Source: Aminobacter aminovorans (lineage in GTDB: Bacteria > Pseudomonadota > Alphaproteobacteria > Rhizobiales > Rhizobiaceae). From it: a stretch of DNA of 64,000 bases. Of the stretch, positions 8,863 to 17,292 are shown piece after piece. The notes under the pieces were generated by a model, which was given only the letters and a program-made list of their open reading frames with translations, was not told the origin of the DNA and searched no databases. A program made the position numbers and the translations under genes. The DNA is taken from contig NZ_UFSM01000001.1 of assembly GCF_900445235.1 (NCBI RefSeq), positions 1,358,501-1,422,500 of the forward strand. The letters are read 5' to 3'. Position 1 is the first letter of the stretch, and every line of letters begins with the position of its first letter.

Positions 8863-10851
8863 TTAAGCCTGAAGCCGAGCCGCGGCAGCCTTGGCGGCAG
8901 CCTCGGCGGTGATGCCGAAATGCTTGTAGAGCTCTTCGATCGGGGCGCTGGCGCCGAAGCCGTGCATGCCGATGAAGATACCGTCGGTGCCGATGAAGCT
9001 GTCCCAGCCCATGCGGATGCCGGCTTCGATGGCAACCTTGACCTTGGCATTGCCGATCATCGCCTTGCGATATTCGGGGCTCTGCTGTTCGAACAGTTCG
9101 AAGGCAGGAACCGACACGACGCGGGTCGGGTGGCCGGCGGCCTGCAGCAGCTTGCGGGCGTCGAGTGCGATCTCGACCTCGGAGCCGGTGGCGAAGATGG
9201 TGACTTCTGCATCGCCGTCGGCGGTGGCAAGTTCATAGGCGCCGTAGCCGCAGAGGTTTTCCTCGACATATTCGGTGCGCACTGCCGGCAGGTTCTGGCG
9301 GGTAAGCGCCAGCGTCGACGGGGTCTTATGGTTCTCAAGCGTCAGCTGCCAGCACTCGGCGGCCTCGGTGGCGTCCGCCGGACGGAAGACGATGTGGTTG
9401 GGGATGGCGCGCAGTGCAGCGAGGTGCTCGACAGGCTGGTGGGTCGGGCCGTCTTCGCCGAGACCGATCGAATCGTGGGTCATGACGAAGCCGACGCGGA
9501 TGCCCATCAGGGACGCCAGGCGCATGGCCGGGCGGGCATAGTCGGAGAAGCACAGGAAGGTGCCGGAGTAGGGGATGACGCCGCCATGCAGCGCCATGCC
9601 GTTCATGGCAGCGCACATGCCGAGTTCGCGGATGCCGTAGTGAACGAAGCGCTGGCCGTAGTCTTCGGCCGAGATCGGCTTGGTCTGGCTGGTCTTGGTG
9701 TTGTTGGAACCGGTCAGGTCAGCCGAGCCGCCGATGGTCTCGGGCACGACGCCGTTGATGACCTCGAGCGCCATTTCCGACGACTTGCGGGTCGCGACCT
9801 TCGGCTTGTCGGTGGCGAGCTTCTTCTTGTACTCGGCAATCGCGGCGTCGAAGCCGGCCGGCAGGTCGCCGCGCATGCGGCGCTCGAACTCGCCACGAAC
9901 CTCGGTATCGGCCTCGGCGAGGCGTTTTTCCCAGTCGTTGCGCTTCTTGGCCGAGTTGAGTCCGGCGAGGCGCCATTCGTCGAGGATGTCGGAGGGGATT
10001 TCGAAGGCCGGATATTCCCAGCCGAGCGCCTTGCGGGTGGCTTCGATTTCGGCAGCACCGAGCGGCGAGCCGTGGACCTTGTTGGTGCCGGCCTTGGTCG
10101 GCGAGCCGAAGCCGATGGTGGTCTTGGCAGCGATCAGCGTCGGGCGGTCGGAGCGCTTGGCGGCCTCGATGGCACCGGCGATGGCTTCCGGATCATGGCC
10201 GTCGATGGCCAGCGTGTTCCAGCCGGAAGCGGCGAAACGGGCAAGCTGGTCGGTCGAGTCGGCAAGCGAGATCGGGCCGTCGATGGAGATGTTGTTGTGG
10301 TCCCAGAAGACGATCAGCTTGTTGAGCTTGAGGTGACCGGCAAAGGACAACGCTTCCTGCGAGATGCCTTCCATCAGGCAACCGTCGCCGGCGAGCACGT
10401 AGGTGTAATGGTCGACGAGCTTGTCGCCGAACTGGGCATTCATGATGCGTTCGGCGAGCGCCATGCCAACCGCGTTGGCGAGGCCCTGGCCGAGCGGGCC
10501 GGTGGTCGTCTCGATGCCGGCGGCGTGGCCGTATTCCGGGTGGCCGGCGGTCTTGGAGCCGAGCTGCCGGAAATTCTTGATCTGCTCGATGGTCATGTCC
10601 TCGTAGCCCGACAAATAGAGCAGCGAGTAGAGCAGCATCGAGCCATGGCCGGCGGAAAGCACGAAGCGGTCGCGGTCGTGCCAGTTCGGGTTGGCCGGGT
10701 CATGCTTGAGGAAGCGGGTGTAGAGCACGGTGGCGATGTCGGCGGCGCCCATCGGCAGGCCGGGATGGCCGGAGTTGGCCTTCTCGACCGCATCCATGGA
10801 CAGAAAGCGGATCGCATTGGCCATCCGGTCGTGTTTTTCGCGCGAGGACAT
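8863..10851 (-). CDS. tkt: Transketolase
   Basis: Thiamine-diphosphate enzyme moving two-carbon units between pentose-phosphate sugars. The 662-residue product has normal length, with the N-terminal substrate histidine in [10 protein letters not shown], the ThDP/metal motif AGDGCLMEG...NNISIDG, and the pyrimidine-domain segment [21 protein letters not shown]. The start at 10851 follows GGGAGGGACG, better than an in-frame ATG 60 bases earlier. It is the first gene of tkt-gap and is divergent from DUF4164-zapA across about 280 bp. Confidence 0.97.
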   Translation of the reverse strand: MSSREKHDRMANAIRFLSMDAVEKANSGHPGLPMGAADIATVLYTRFLKHDPANPNWHDRDRFVLSAGHGSMLLYSLLYLSGYEDMTIEQIKNFRQLGSKTAGHPEYGHAAGIETTTGPLGQGLANAVGMALAERIMNAQFGDKLVDHYTYVLAGDGCLMEGISQEALSFAGHLKLNKLIVFWDHNNISIDGPISLADSTDQLARFAASGWNTLAIDGHDPEAIAGAIEAAKRSDRPTLIAAKTTIGFGSPTKAGTNKVHGSPLGAAEIEATRKALGWEYPAFEIPSDILDEWRLAGLNSAKKRNDWEKRLAEADTEVRGEFERRMRGDLPAGFDAAIAEYKKKLATDKPKVATRKSSEMALEVINGVVPETIGGSADLTGSNNTKTSQTKPISAEDYGQRFVHYGIRELGMCAAMNGMALHGGVIPYSGTFLCFSDYARPAMRLASLMGIRVGFVMTHDSIGLGEDGPTHQPVEHLAALRAIPNHIVFRPADATEAAECWQLTLENHKTPSTLALTRQNLPAVRTEYVEENLCGYGAYELATADGDAEVTIFATGSEVEIALDARKLLQAAGHPTRVVSVPAFELFEQQSPEYRKAMIGNAKVKVAIEAGIRMGWDSFIGTDGIFIGMHGFGASAPIEELYKHFGITAEAAAKAAAARLQA

Positions 10852-11134
10852 CGTCCCTCCCATAAGCCGTGGAAACTGGGGCGATGGGAGCCCCGGAAAA
10901 GTGCGCGACACATAGCAGGCACAGGGCTTGAGTCAATAAATCGGTGCGTTTTCGCAGCCGCATTGCGGCGCCAAGTCACGCCTCAGCCACTTTCCTGTGT
11001 CGGGCTGGACACGCATAATGGGGGAAAGACAAAACAGCTTTGTTGACGCCTCCTTCAACCGGTGCCTAATGTTTCAGACTTAACGCGTTCAGAAACGTGC
11101 GCGATTCGGTGATGGGCGAGGGTCTACGGGAGCC

Positions 11135-11407
11135 ATGACCGGGGATACGACACTCAGGGAAGTCATTGGCCGGCTAGGCAAGGCGATCGATACGCTTGAG
11201 GGCGCGGTCGCTGCACGGCTGGAACATGAGCAGGATTACGGCGAAGCCGAGGCCGAGGTCCAGCGCATGAATGCCGACCGTGCGCGGCTGGCGCAGGAAC
11301 TCGACAATTCCGAAGCCCGCGCCGAACGGCTGGAAGAAGCCAACAAGGAAGTCTCGCGGCGGCTCGTGACGGCGATGGAGACGATCCGCGCCGTGCTGGA
11401 CAGGTAG
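11135..11407 (+). CDS. DUF4164 coiled-coil protein, 90 aa
   Basis: A short protein that is almost entirely coiled coil: TLREVIGRLGKAIDTLEGAVAARL, then charged heptads ending RLVTAMETIRAVLDR. DUF4164 genes in Rhizobiales typically lie directly before zapA, as here, with the next gene starting within 10 bases of its stop. A link to cell division is inferred from this pairing; no direct function is known to me. Confidence 0.85.
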   Translation: MTGDTTLREVIGRLGKAIDTLEGAVAARLEHEQDYGEAEAEVQRMNADRARLAQELDNSEARAERLEEANKEVSRRLVTAMETIRAVLDR

Positions 11408-11414
11408 GATGGAG

Positions 11415-11777
11415 ATGGCGCAAGTCACCGTTACCATCGATGGCAAGCAGTACCGCATGGCCTGCGACGAGGGGCAGGAAGAGCACCTCATCGATCTCGC
11501 CAGCCGTTTCGACCGCTACGTTCTGCATCTCAAGGATTCGTTCGGCGAGATCGGCGACCAGCGTCTGACCGTCATGGCCGGCATCATGGTTATGGACGAG
11601 CTGTCGGAGTTGCAGAAACGCGTCAAGGGCATGGAGACCGAGGTCCTGACGCTGCGCAAGACGCGCGACGACGCGCTGACCAAGGCTGACAAGAACGATG
11701 CGGCGCTGACCGGTGCGCTGGGCTCGCTGGCCGAGCGCATGGAACAACTGGCGGTCAGCCTGACGAAGAAGGTTTAG
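11415..11777 (+). CDS. zapA: Cell division protein ZapA
   Basis: FtsZ-associated protein that cross-links protofilaments at the division ring. The N-terminal domain begins MAQVTVTIDGKQYRMACDEGQEEHL and is followed by the long C-terminal coiled coil typical of ZapA. Start 11415 is preferred because GGATGGAG sits just upstream; an in-frame ATG at 11409 would add two residues. It follows the DUF4164 gene in an apparent two-gene operon that ends at the hairpin shared with rpoH. Confidence 0.9.
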   Translation: MAQVTVTIDGKQYRMACDEGQEEHLIDLASRFDRYVLHLKDSFGEIGDQRLTVMAGIMVMDELSELQKRVKGMETEVLTLRKTRDDALTKADKNDAALTGALGSLAERMEQLAVSLTKKV

Positions 11778-11815
11778 GGACGGGCCTTCATCGGAGGATG
11801 GAGACCAAACGAAAA

Positions 11816-11837
11816 ACGCGCCGGTTTGCCGGCGCGT
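11816..11837. terminator. Bidirectional terminator between zapA and rpoH
   Basis: Stem ACGCGCCGG/CCGGCGCGT with loop TTTG, flanked by A residues on the left and a run of seven T on the right. It serves both convergent genes. Confidence 0.9.
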
Positions 11838-11863
11838 TTTTTTGTTTGGTGAAGCTGTCAGCT

Positions 11864-12763
11864 TCAGGCGTCGATGGTGCGAAGCGCCTGGGCCTGCTTC
11901 TTGGCAGCGGCCTTGACCGCATCCTGGACCTTTTCGAAAGCGCGAACCTCGATCTGGCGGACGCGCTCGCGGCTGATGTCGAACTCGGCCGAAAGCTCTT
12001 CCAGCGTCAGCGGCTCGTCGGAAAGACGGCGCGCCTCGAAAATGCGCTTTTCGCGGTCGTTGAGCACCGACATGGCGCTCGCCAGCATGCCGCGGCGGTT
12101 GTCGAGTTCGTCCTGCTCGATGAGCATGGTTTCCTGGCTGTCATGGTCGTCGACAAGCCAGTCCTGCCACTCGCCCGACTCGCCTTCGCTGGCGCGGATC
12201 GGCGCATTGAGCGAAGCGTCGCCCGACAGGCGGCGGTTCATCGACACCACTTCGGCCTCGGAGACGTTGAGGCGGGTGGCGATCTCAGTGATGTGCTCGG
12301 GCTTCAGGTCGCCGTCGTCGAGCGCCTGGATCTTGCCCTTGACCTTGCGTAGGTTGAAGAACAGGCGCTTCTGGTTGGCGGTGGTGCCCATCTTGACCAG
12401 CGACCACGAGCGCAGGATGTACTCCTGGATCGAGGCCTTGATCCACCACATGGCGTAGGTGGCGAGACGGAAACCACGCTCCGGTTCGAATTTCTTGACA
12501 GCCTGCATCAGGCCGACATTGCCTTCCGAGATGACCTCGCCGATGGGCAGGCCATAACCGCGATAGCCCATGGCGATCTTGGCCACGAGACGCAGGTGGC
12601 TGGTGACCAGCTTGTGGGCGGCAGAGGTGTCCTCATGCTCGTTGTACCGCTTGGCGAGCATGTACTCTTCCTGCGGCTGGAGCATCGGAAAGCGGCGGAT
12701 TTCTTCCAGGTAGCGGCTGAGACCGCCTTCGCCGGAAACGATACTTGGTAGTGACTGGGCCAT
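11864..12763 (-). CDS. rpoH: RNA polymerase sigma-32 (heat-shock) factor
   Basis: Directs RNA polymerase to heat-shock promoters. The 299-residue product has sigma region 2 (HLRLVAKIAMGYRGYG...RLATYAMWWIKASIQEYILRSWSLV), the RpoH-specific stretch following it (ANQKRLFFNLRKVKG), and region 4 (LTLEELSAEFDISRERVRQIE). Start 12763 is preceded by AAGAGGGAGGG. Rhizobiales usually carry two rpoH paralogues; which one this is cannot be told here. The rluD-type gene lies just upstream on the same strand, a conserved arrangement in the order. Confidence 0.95.
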   Translation of the reverse strand: MAQSLPSIVSGEGGLSRYLEEIRRFPMLQPQEEYMLAKRYNEHEDTSAAHKLVTSHLRLVAKIAMGYRGYGLPIGEVISEGNVGLMQAVKKFEPERGFRLATYAMWWIKASIQEYILRSWSLVKMGTTANQKRLFFNLRKVKGKIQALDDGDLKPEHITEIATRLNVSEAEVVSMNRRLSGDASLNAPIRASEGESGEWQDWLVDDHDSQETMLIEQDELDNRRGMLASAMSVLNDREKRIFEARRLSDEPLTLEELSAEFDISRERVRQIEVRAFEKVQDAVKAAAKKQAQALRTIDA

Positions 12764-12950
12764 AAAGCGCCCTCCCTCTTTGCGAGATATGCCCCCTGAT
12801 CCAGGCGAGCATGTGGCGCGGCTGCCGAATGCCTGTCGCGCCATGGGATCTTAATACAGGAACAAAACCAGAAAAGACACGATTTGTTCAACGCGAAACA
12901 GACTGTCACGCCTAAGTGAACAATACGAGTCAGGTTTTCTGATCGAAGGT

Positions 12951-13979
12951 TCAGAGATTGCGAAAGCCTTCGACCAACTCCCCCATGTCGCGAGGCAAGG
13001 GCGCCTCGAACCGCATGATCAGATGGGAAGCCGGGTGGCGAAATGCAAGGAGGCGGGCGTGCAAAGCCTGGCGTGGGAATGCCTTGACCGCGGACCTCAG
13101 TGGTTCGGGAAGCCGGTTCGACTTGGTGCGGAAGGCCTGGCCATAGTCGGGGTCGCCGAGAACCGGGTGGCCGATATGGGCCATGTGGACGCGGATCTGG
13201 TGGGTGCGGCCGGTCTCGAGCCGGCACTCGACCAGGCTGGCGGCAGCGAATTCGCCTTGCTCCGAGCCGAAGCGCTCCAGCACTGTGAAATGGGTGATGG
13301 CGTGGCGGGCGTCGTCGCGGTGTTCCGGCACCACGGCGCGGCGGACACGGTCGGCATGGCGGCCGAGCGGGGCATCGATTGTGCCGGTCATGCGCTGCGG
13401 GAAGCCCCAGACGAGCGCGTCATAGGCGCGTTCGAGGTCGCCGGTGCGGCCGTGGTCGGCGAAGGCCTCGGACAGCGACTTGTGGGCGCGGTCGGTCTTG
13501 GCGACGACCATGACGCCTGAGGTTTCCTTGTCGAGGCGGTGGACGATACCGGGCCGCTTCACGCCGCCGATGCCCGACAGGCTGTCGCCGCAGTGGTGGA
13601 TCAGCGCATTGACCAGCGTGCCGGTCCAGTTGCCGGCGCCGGGATGGACAACGAGGCCGGCCGGCTTGTTGATGACGATCAGTTCGTCATCCTCGTAAAG
13701 AATGTCGAGCGGGATCGCCTCGCCTTCGGGTTCGGCCGGTTCGGCCTCAGGCATGTCGATGACCACTTCGTCGCCTGAAACAAGCTTGCGCTTGGCCTCC
13801 GCGACCATCTTGCCGCCGATGCTGACGGCGCCCTGCTTGATCAACGCCTGGACGCGGCTGCGCGACACATCGGGCGCGAGGCGACCGGCCAGCCACTGGT
13901 CGAGCCGCAGACCTGCGGCATCGGCGTCGGCTTCGAGCACTATCAAAGTGCCTGTCGCTTCGCTATCTGATGCGCTCAT
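12951..13979 (-). CDS. rluD: RluA/RluD-family 23S rRNA pseudouridine synthase
   Basis: Converts uridines to pseudouridine in large-subunit rRNA. The 342-residue protein has an N-terminal S4 RNA-binding domain (LRLDQWLAGRL...VSRSRVQALIKQGAV, about 23-53), then the catalytic domain with the active-site motif GIVHRLDKETSGVMVVAKT and the family signature ETGRTHQIRVHMAHIGHPVLG. Start 13979 gives MSASDSEATGTLIVLEAD and leaves only 24 bases to the divergent gene. The exact RNA target is inferred from the RluD-like layout. Confidence 0.9.
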   Translation of the reverse strand: MSASDSEATGTLIVLEADADAAGLRLDQWLAGRLAPDVSRSRVQALIKQGAVSIGGKMVAEAKRKLVSGDEVVIDMPEAEPAEPEGEAIPLDILYEDDELIVINKPAGLVVHPGAGNWTGTLVNALIHHCGDSLSGIGGVKRPGIVHRLDKETSGVMVVAKTDRAHKSLSEAFADHGRTGDLERAYDALVWGFPQRMTGTIDAPLGRHADRVRRAVVPEHRDDARHAITHFTVLERFGSEQGEFAAASLVECRLETGRTHQIRVHMAHIGHPVLGDPDYGQAFRTKSNRLPEPLRSAVKAFPRQALHARLLAFRHPASHLIMRFEAPLPRDMGELVEGFRNL

Positions 13980-14003
13980 AACAATTGTTCCGGAAGTTTT
14001 GCC

Positions 14004-14384
14004 ATGTCTCGGCCTGCCATCGAAGAAGAAGACAAGCCGCTCGACCCATCGGTTGAGCGCGTCCGCAGGAAACTGGTCCGCTTCTTCATCATCAATATAG
14101 GGCTGTTGTTCATCGCCCTTATGGCCGTCCTCGGCGGCGTTGTCTACAAATCGCGAACGCCGGTGGCCGTTGCACCTGTGGCGGGCGGCGACATCCAGGT
14201 GCCGGCGGGCGGCCAGATCAGCGGCGAGATCGTGTTGCCGGTGGGCGCCAAGGTGATGTCGCAGGCGCTGTCGGGCAACCGCATCTCGATCGACGCCGAG
14301 CTCGTCGACGGAAGCCGGACGATCTTCCTTTACGACATCGCCGAGCGCCGCCTGATCGGCCAGTTCCAGGTCCGCAACAAGTGA
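14004..14384 (+). CDS. Single-pass membrane protein, 126 aa, conserved in alphaproteobacteria
   Basis: A charged N-terminus (about 30 residues) is followed by one transmembrane helix IINIGLLFIALMAVLGGVVY, then a periplasmic region with beta-strand pattern ending in DGSRTIFLYDIAERRLIGQF. This layout resembles the alphaproteobacterial family annotated as DUF6476, but I am not certain of the number. It is divergent from rluD and overlaps the next gene by four bases (GTGA), so the two are probably translated together. Confidence 0.75.
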   Translation: MSRPAIEEEDKPLDPSVERVRRKLVRFFIINIGLLFIALMAVLGGVVYKSRTPVAVAPVAGGDIQVPAGGQISGEIVLPVGAKVMSQALSGNRISIDAELVDGSRTIFLYDIAERRLIGQFQVRNK

Positions 14385-14785
14385 GCGGCTTTGTCGGGCG
14401 CCGCGTTGCCACCGTTTCGGTGGTCGTCGCCGACTATGACCAGGCGATCGCCTGGTATGTCGGCAAGCTCGGTTTTTCCCTTGTCGAGGATGTCGAACTC
14501 GGCGGCGGCAAGCGCTGGGTGACTGTCGAGCCGGGCAGCGGGCAGGGCGCAAGGTTGCTGCTCGCCAAAGCGGATGGCGAGAACCAAGTGGCGGCAATCG
14601 GCAACCAGACCGGAGGTCGCGTATTCCTGTTTCTGGAGACCGACGATTTTGCCCGCGACCATGCGACGATGCTGGCCAACGGTGTCGAATTCCGTGAAGA
14701 GCCGCGCCACGAGGCCTATGGCACGGTTGCGGTGTTCGCCGACCTGCACGGCAATCTGTGGGATCTTATCGAGCCGAAGCGTTGA
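14381..14785 (+). CDS. VOC-family (glyoxalase/bleomycin-resistance fold) protein, 134 aa
   Basis: GTG start overlapping the previous stop. A single VOC unit: RRVATVSVVVADYDQAIAWYVGKLGFSLVEDVEL, the central strand RWVTVEPGSGQGARLLLAK, and the C-terminal half FLETDDFARDHATML...GTVAVFADLHGNLWDLIE, where the last Glu is a metal ligand in family enzymes. The substrate is unknown; lactoylglutathione-lyase-like and fosfomycin-type proteins share this fold. It is the last gene before the tRNA. Confidence 0.85.
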   Translation: MSGFVGRRVATVSVVVADYDQAIAWYVGKLGFSLVEDVELGGGKRWVTVEPGSGQGARLLLAKADGENQVAAIGNQTGGRVFLFLETDDFARDHATMLANGVEFREEPRHEAYGTVAVFADLHGNLWDLIEPKR

Positions 14786-14874
14786 TACCCTTGCGGCAGC
14801 GTGGACGAGCGCAAATAACGCATGCCGGGCTGTTGCTTTTTCGAAAACGCCAGCCTATATCGCCGATCTCGGCT

Positions 14875-14949
14875 GCGCCCATCGTCTAGCGGTCAGGACA
14901 CCGCCCTCTCACGGCGGGAACAGGGGTTCGATTCCCCTTGGGCGTACCA
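14875..14949 (+). tRNA. tRNA-Glu (CTC)
   Basis: Cloverleaf elements are visible: the acceptor GCGCCCA pairs with TGGGCGT (first pair G-T), the anticodon stem CCGCC/GGCGG encloses loop CTCTCAC with anticodon CTC at 14908-14910, and GTTCGATTC forms the T loop. ACCA is encoded at the 3' end. The downstream MarR gene has lost its 5' part, so this tRNA may mark an old recombination edge. Confidence 0.93.
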
Positions 14950-15083
14950 AGTTTTCCAAGTAACCCGGCAATTCCAAGCCCTTTGCTGGCAAAAGTGGCT
15001 AACCGGTGTCTGCGCTAGCCAATTTTCGTTTTACGGGCGTTCTCATCCGACCTTCTTGAACAACTTGTCCATCCCTGCGTGCG

Positions 15084-15401
15084 CCTGGGGAGCGCGACGG
15101 GCTGACGATCGGCGCCATCGCAGAAAGGCTGGCGCTGGAGCCAAGCACGATCACGCCGGCGGTCAAACGGCTCGAGGCTGCGGGCTTCGTGGCCCGTCAG
15201 CGCAGCACGACAGATGAACGGCAGGTGCAGGTTCAGCTGAGCAAGAAGGGTGCGGACCTTCACGCCAGGACAGGTTGCCTGACATCGGCATTGCTGCTCA
15301 ATTCGGGCTTCACCGTGCCCGACATGATCGAACTGAACCGCAAGGTACAGCTGCTGCGCGACGGCATGCGAAACGCTGTCGGCCCAACGTCAATCGCTTG
15401 A
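15084..15401 (+). pseudogene. MarR-family regulator, 5'-truncated remnant
   Basis: The frame reads DGLTIGAIAERLALEPSTIT, then PAVKRLEAAGFVARQRSTTD and ERQVQVQLSKKGADL, the classic MarR winged helix, and continues through LNRKVQLLRDGMRNA to a TGA at 15399-15401. An in-frame TGA at 15057 and lack of a suitable start show that the first 40-50 residues, the dimerisation helix, are missing. A GTG at 15189 would start only after the recognition helix. The remnant begins about 135 bases after the tRNA, consistent with deletion or insertion at that site. Confidence 0.7.
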
Positions 15402-15510
15402 TGCTTCGCTCGGGCTCCCGATGGCGTGAATTTAGCGAGAAGCGATGCTCACCTCGGTGGTCTTCGGCGCTCCATTCATCGGAGTAGCGGCAGATGAGCT
15501 GGCAGGTGAG

Positions 15511-15532
15511 CGGGCAGGCGCTTGCCTGCCCG
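15511..15532 (-). terminator. Hairpin after the Tudor-like gene
   Basis: Perfect 9-bp stem CGGGCAGGC/GCCTGCCCG with a GCTT loop, just past the stop of the minus-strand gene at 15539. There is no T run, so termination strength is uncertain. Confidence 0.55.
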
Positions 15533-15538
15533 GCACAA

Positions 15539-15913
15539 TCATTTCGAGCGGCAAAGGCCGGTCTTGGTGGTTTCCTTGTCGCCGTCGTCATAGGCGATGC
15601 CGACCTTTTCGCCGGCCAGCGAGGTGATCGTGCCCTTGTACCACTCGCCTGCGTTCTTGAAGTTGCATTCGACCTTGGTGCCGATCATCCAGTCGTAGGG
15701 ACGGACCTTGCCGAGGCTGGTCGTTTCGCGCTCATTGTCGTCATAGCGGACGGTGATCGTGTCGCCCTCGATCTTTTCGATGACGCCAGCGAACCAGTAG
15801 CCGGACCCCTTGTAATTGCCCAGAACCCAATCGCCCTTCGTCTGGGCGCTCGCCATGCCTGCGCTGGCGAGAATGGCGCCTGCAGCCAGTAGAACCGAAA
15901 GATGTCGTGTCAA
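15539..15913 (-). CDS. Secreted protein with two Tudor/Agenet-like repeats, 124 aa
   Basis: Residues 1-24 form a Sec signal peptide (LLAAGAILASAGMASAQT). The mature part holds two related units of about 45 residues. Unit 1 has VLGNYKGSGYWFAGVIEKIE then GDTITVRYDDNERET. Unit 2 has VECNFKNAGEWYKGTITSLA then GEKVGIAYDDGDKETT. The shared pattern is aromatic-x-G-x-I...V.YDD...ET, as in Tudor/Agenet barrels. Such folds are known mainly in eukaryotic chromatin proteins, but exported bacterial versions exist. The ligand is unknown. The fold call is from pattern only. Confidence 0.75.
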   Translation of the reverse strand: MTRHLSVLLAAGAILASAGMASAQTKGDWVLGNYKGSGYWFAGVIEKIEGDTITVRYDDNERETTSLGKVRPYDWMIGTKVECNFKNAGEWYKGTITSLAGEKVGIAYDDGDKETTKTGLCRSK

Positions 15914-16073
15914 AGTACCATCCCTGGGATTTTATCCCAGCCCCCCATTGAGCTGAGAAGACATGCATATTTGAGCCGATGTGAATGTGCGGTGAAGATG
16001 ACTGCGCCAGGGCGAACAATTCGAGCGAACGTGCCTGGGCCATACGCTCGTCCGCCTGGCGCCCGCGCATTGC

Positions 16074-16098
16074 GGAACCTTGCCTGGTTACGGGCGTT
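16074..16098 (+). promoter_or_regulatory. EcfG-type promoter for the 59-aa membrane protein
   Basis: GGAAC at 16074-16078 and CGTT at 16095-16098 with a 16-base spacer, an exact match to the alphaproteobacterial general stress sigma promoter; 25 bases before the start codon. Confidence 0.75.
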
Positions 16099-16123
16099 GC
16101 GGGTGTCAAAGGAGAACGCCGTC

Positions 16124-16303
16124 ATGCTTCGAATGCTAGCACTGATTGTCGTCGGTTATGCCGCTTACAGGGTCGGCCGGGAGTTCATCGCCAGCGTGCC
16201 TTCGGATTTCGATCCCGTCCCTGCTGCCTCGCCCACGCCCAAGCGTCGGCGCAAGCCGCCTGCCAAGCCGAGCGCCAAAACTGCTACCGCGACCACGCAC
16301 TGA
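16124..16303 (+). CDS. Small single-pass membrane protein, 59 aa, likely EcfG target
   Basis: The ATG at 16124 follows AAAGGAGAACG. The product starts MLRMLALIVVGYAAYRVGREF, a short membrane anchor, and ends in a Pro/Lys/Arg/Ala-rich basic tail (PKRRRKPPAKPSAKTATAT) that could touch nucleic acids or the negatively charged inner membrane face. A longer in-frame ORF upstream lacks a ribosome-binding site. A perfect EcfG promoter lies just upstream, so stress induction is inferred. No known family. Confidence 0.75.
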   Translation: MLRMLALIVVGYAAYRVGREFIASVPSDFDPVPAASPTPKRRRKPPAKPSAKTATATTH

Positions 16304-16338
16304 GATTGTCTGCCTGCGAGATTGTTGTCCGCCCCGTT

Positions 16339-16830
16339 TCAAACCGGTCGAACGAGCTCGCTCGAAGGTGGGACTTCCGCGTCGAGGGTTTCGATCCGCT
16401 TCGGCTGTCCGGTTTCGGGAAGTTCGGACGCGGCAGTCAGGTCGCGATCGTGGTCGAACTGCCGTGCTTCACGCAAAGGGTGCAGCCAGCTCTCGCGGCG
16501 GCCGGTCCAGAGTTCATATTGAGGCGTGAGATCGGAGGGCACGACGTCGAGATTGCCGAGCATGACCTCGGCCTCATCGTCTCTCACATAGGTCACGCGG
16601 CTGCCGCAGGTGACGCAAAAGCTCCTGTTGCCATAGGTGCCAACCTGGCCCGTCTGTTCGAGCGCCGATACCGGCCACACCGCATAGGCGGAGAATGCCG
16701 AACCACTGGTCTTTCGGCAGTCGGCGCAGTGGCAAAGCCCTACGCGCAGCGGCTGACCAGTCACCCGGAAGCTAACGGCGCGGCAATAGCAGCTGCCGAA
16801 TCGAATGGTTTCGCCGGTGCGATTTTCCAT
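16339..16830 (-). CDS. GFA-family (glutathione-dependent formaldehyde-activating-like) zinc protein
   Basis: A 163-residue protein of the GFA/CENP-V fold. The zinc ligands are visible: GSCYCRAVSFRV (Cys at about residues 14 and 16), LCHCADCRKTSGSAFSAY (33-50) and FCVTCGSRVTYV. Family members bind one or two zinc ions; a role in glutathione or formaldehyde chemistry has been proposed for some and most are uncharacterised. Start 16830 has AGAGGAG upstream. No metabolic partner is adjacent. Confidence 0.88.
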   Translation of the reverse strand: MENRTGETIRFGSCYCRAVSFRVTGQPLRVGLCHCADCRKTSGSAFSAYAVWPVSALEQTGQVGTYGNRSFCVTCGSRVTYVRDDEAEVMLGNLDVVPSDLTPQYELWTGRRESWLHPLREARQFDHDRDLTAASELPETGQPKRIETLDAEVPPSSELVRPV

Positions 16831-16880
16831 GACAGGGCTCCTCTCCGCTTTGACGGAAAGCCATCGGGAAACGTCCCTAG

Positions 16881-17180
16881 CTATAGCGGCATGCGGCCGC
16901 GCGTCGGCGGGACAATCCACGGCTCGATCGAAACCGGATCCGCTTCGCGGATGCCGACTGAGCGGGCGAAGCCGGCGAAGGCATTGCGGGCGCCGTCGAC
17001 CGACAGTCGGTCCTCGCGTGCCGCATGGCAGGCCCGCATCGCCGTGTTGTAGATCGGTCCGCGCCGCTGTTCGGGCCACCTTGCGAGGAAGCCGAGCGCG
17101 TCGGCTACGGTTGCGATCTGCAGGATTGCCTGATCGGCGTCCTTGACGAAGATCGGACTGGAAAAGCTTCTGGCTGTCAT
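16881..17180 (-). CDS. DUF982 family protein, 99 aa
   Basis: Shows the DUF982 layout: MTARSFSSPIFVKDADQAIL, then FLARWPEQRRGPIYNTAMRACHAA with the central WP pair, then GARNAFAGFARSVGI. Start 17180 has CAGGAGGAAGTG directly upstream; an earlier in-frame ATG would add 12 residues. About 110 bases separate it from the next DUF982 gene, on the same strand; the two are probably an old tandem duplication. Function unknown. Confidence 0.78.
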   Translation of the reverse strand: MTARSFSSPIFVKDADQAILQIATVADALGFLARWPEQRRGPIYNTAMRACHAAREDRLSVDGARNAFAGFARSVGIREADPVSIEPWIVPPTRGRMPL

Positions 17181-17292
17181 CACTTCCTCCTGGGTCATGG
17201 ACCGTCGTTCGAGCAAGCGAACTTGCCGGCAATGGGCGCGACAAGCAGACCAGGAAAATGGCGACGGCAGCCTTTCCCGTCAAGAATTGGTT

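Noticed and set aside
8920..11046. A 708-codon plus-strand open frame opposite tkt
   Set aside because: It mirrors the transketolase gene exactly and shows the repetitive Gly/Asp/Val composition expected of an antisense shadow.
12858..12890. GGAAC upstream of rpoH as an EcfG promoter
   Set aside because: It is on the wrong strand for rpoH and has GATT rather than CGTT at the -10 position.
15189..15401. The MarR segment as an intact short gene starting at GTG 15189
   Set aside because: It would begin after the recognition helix, has no ribosome-binding site and leaves clear MarR sequence untranslated upstream; a truncated pseudogene fits better.
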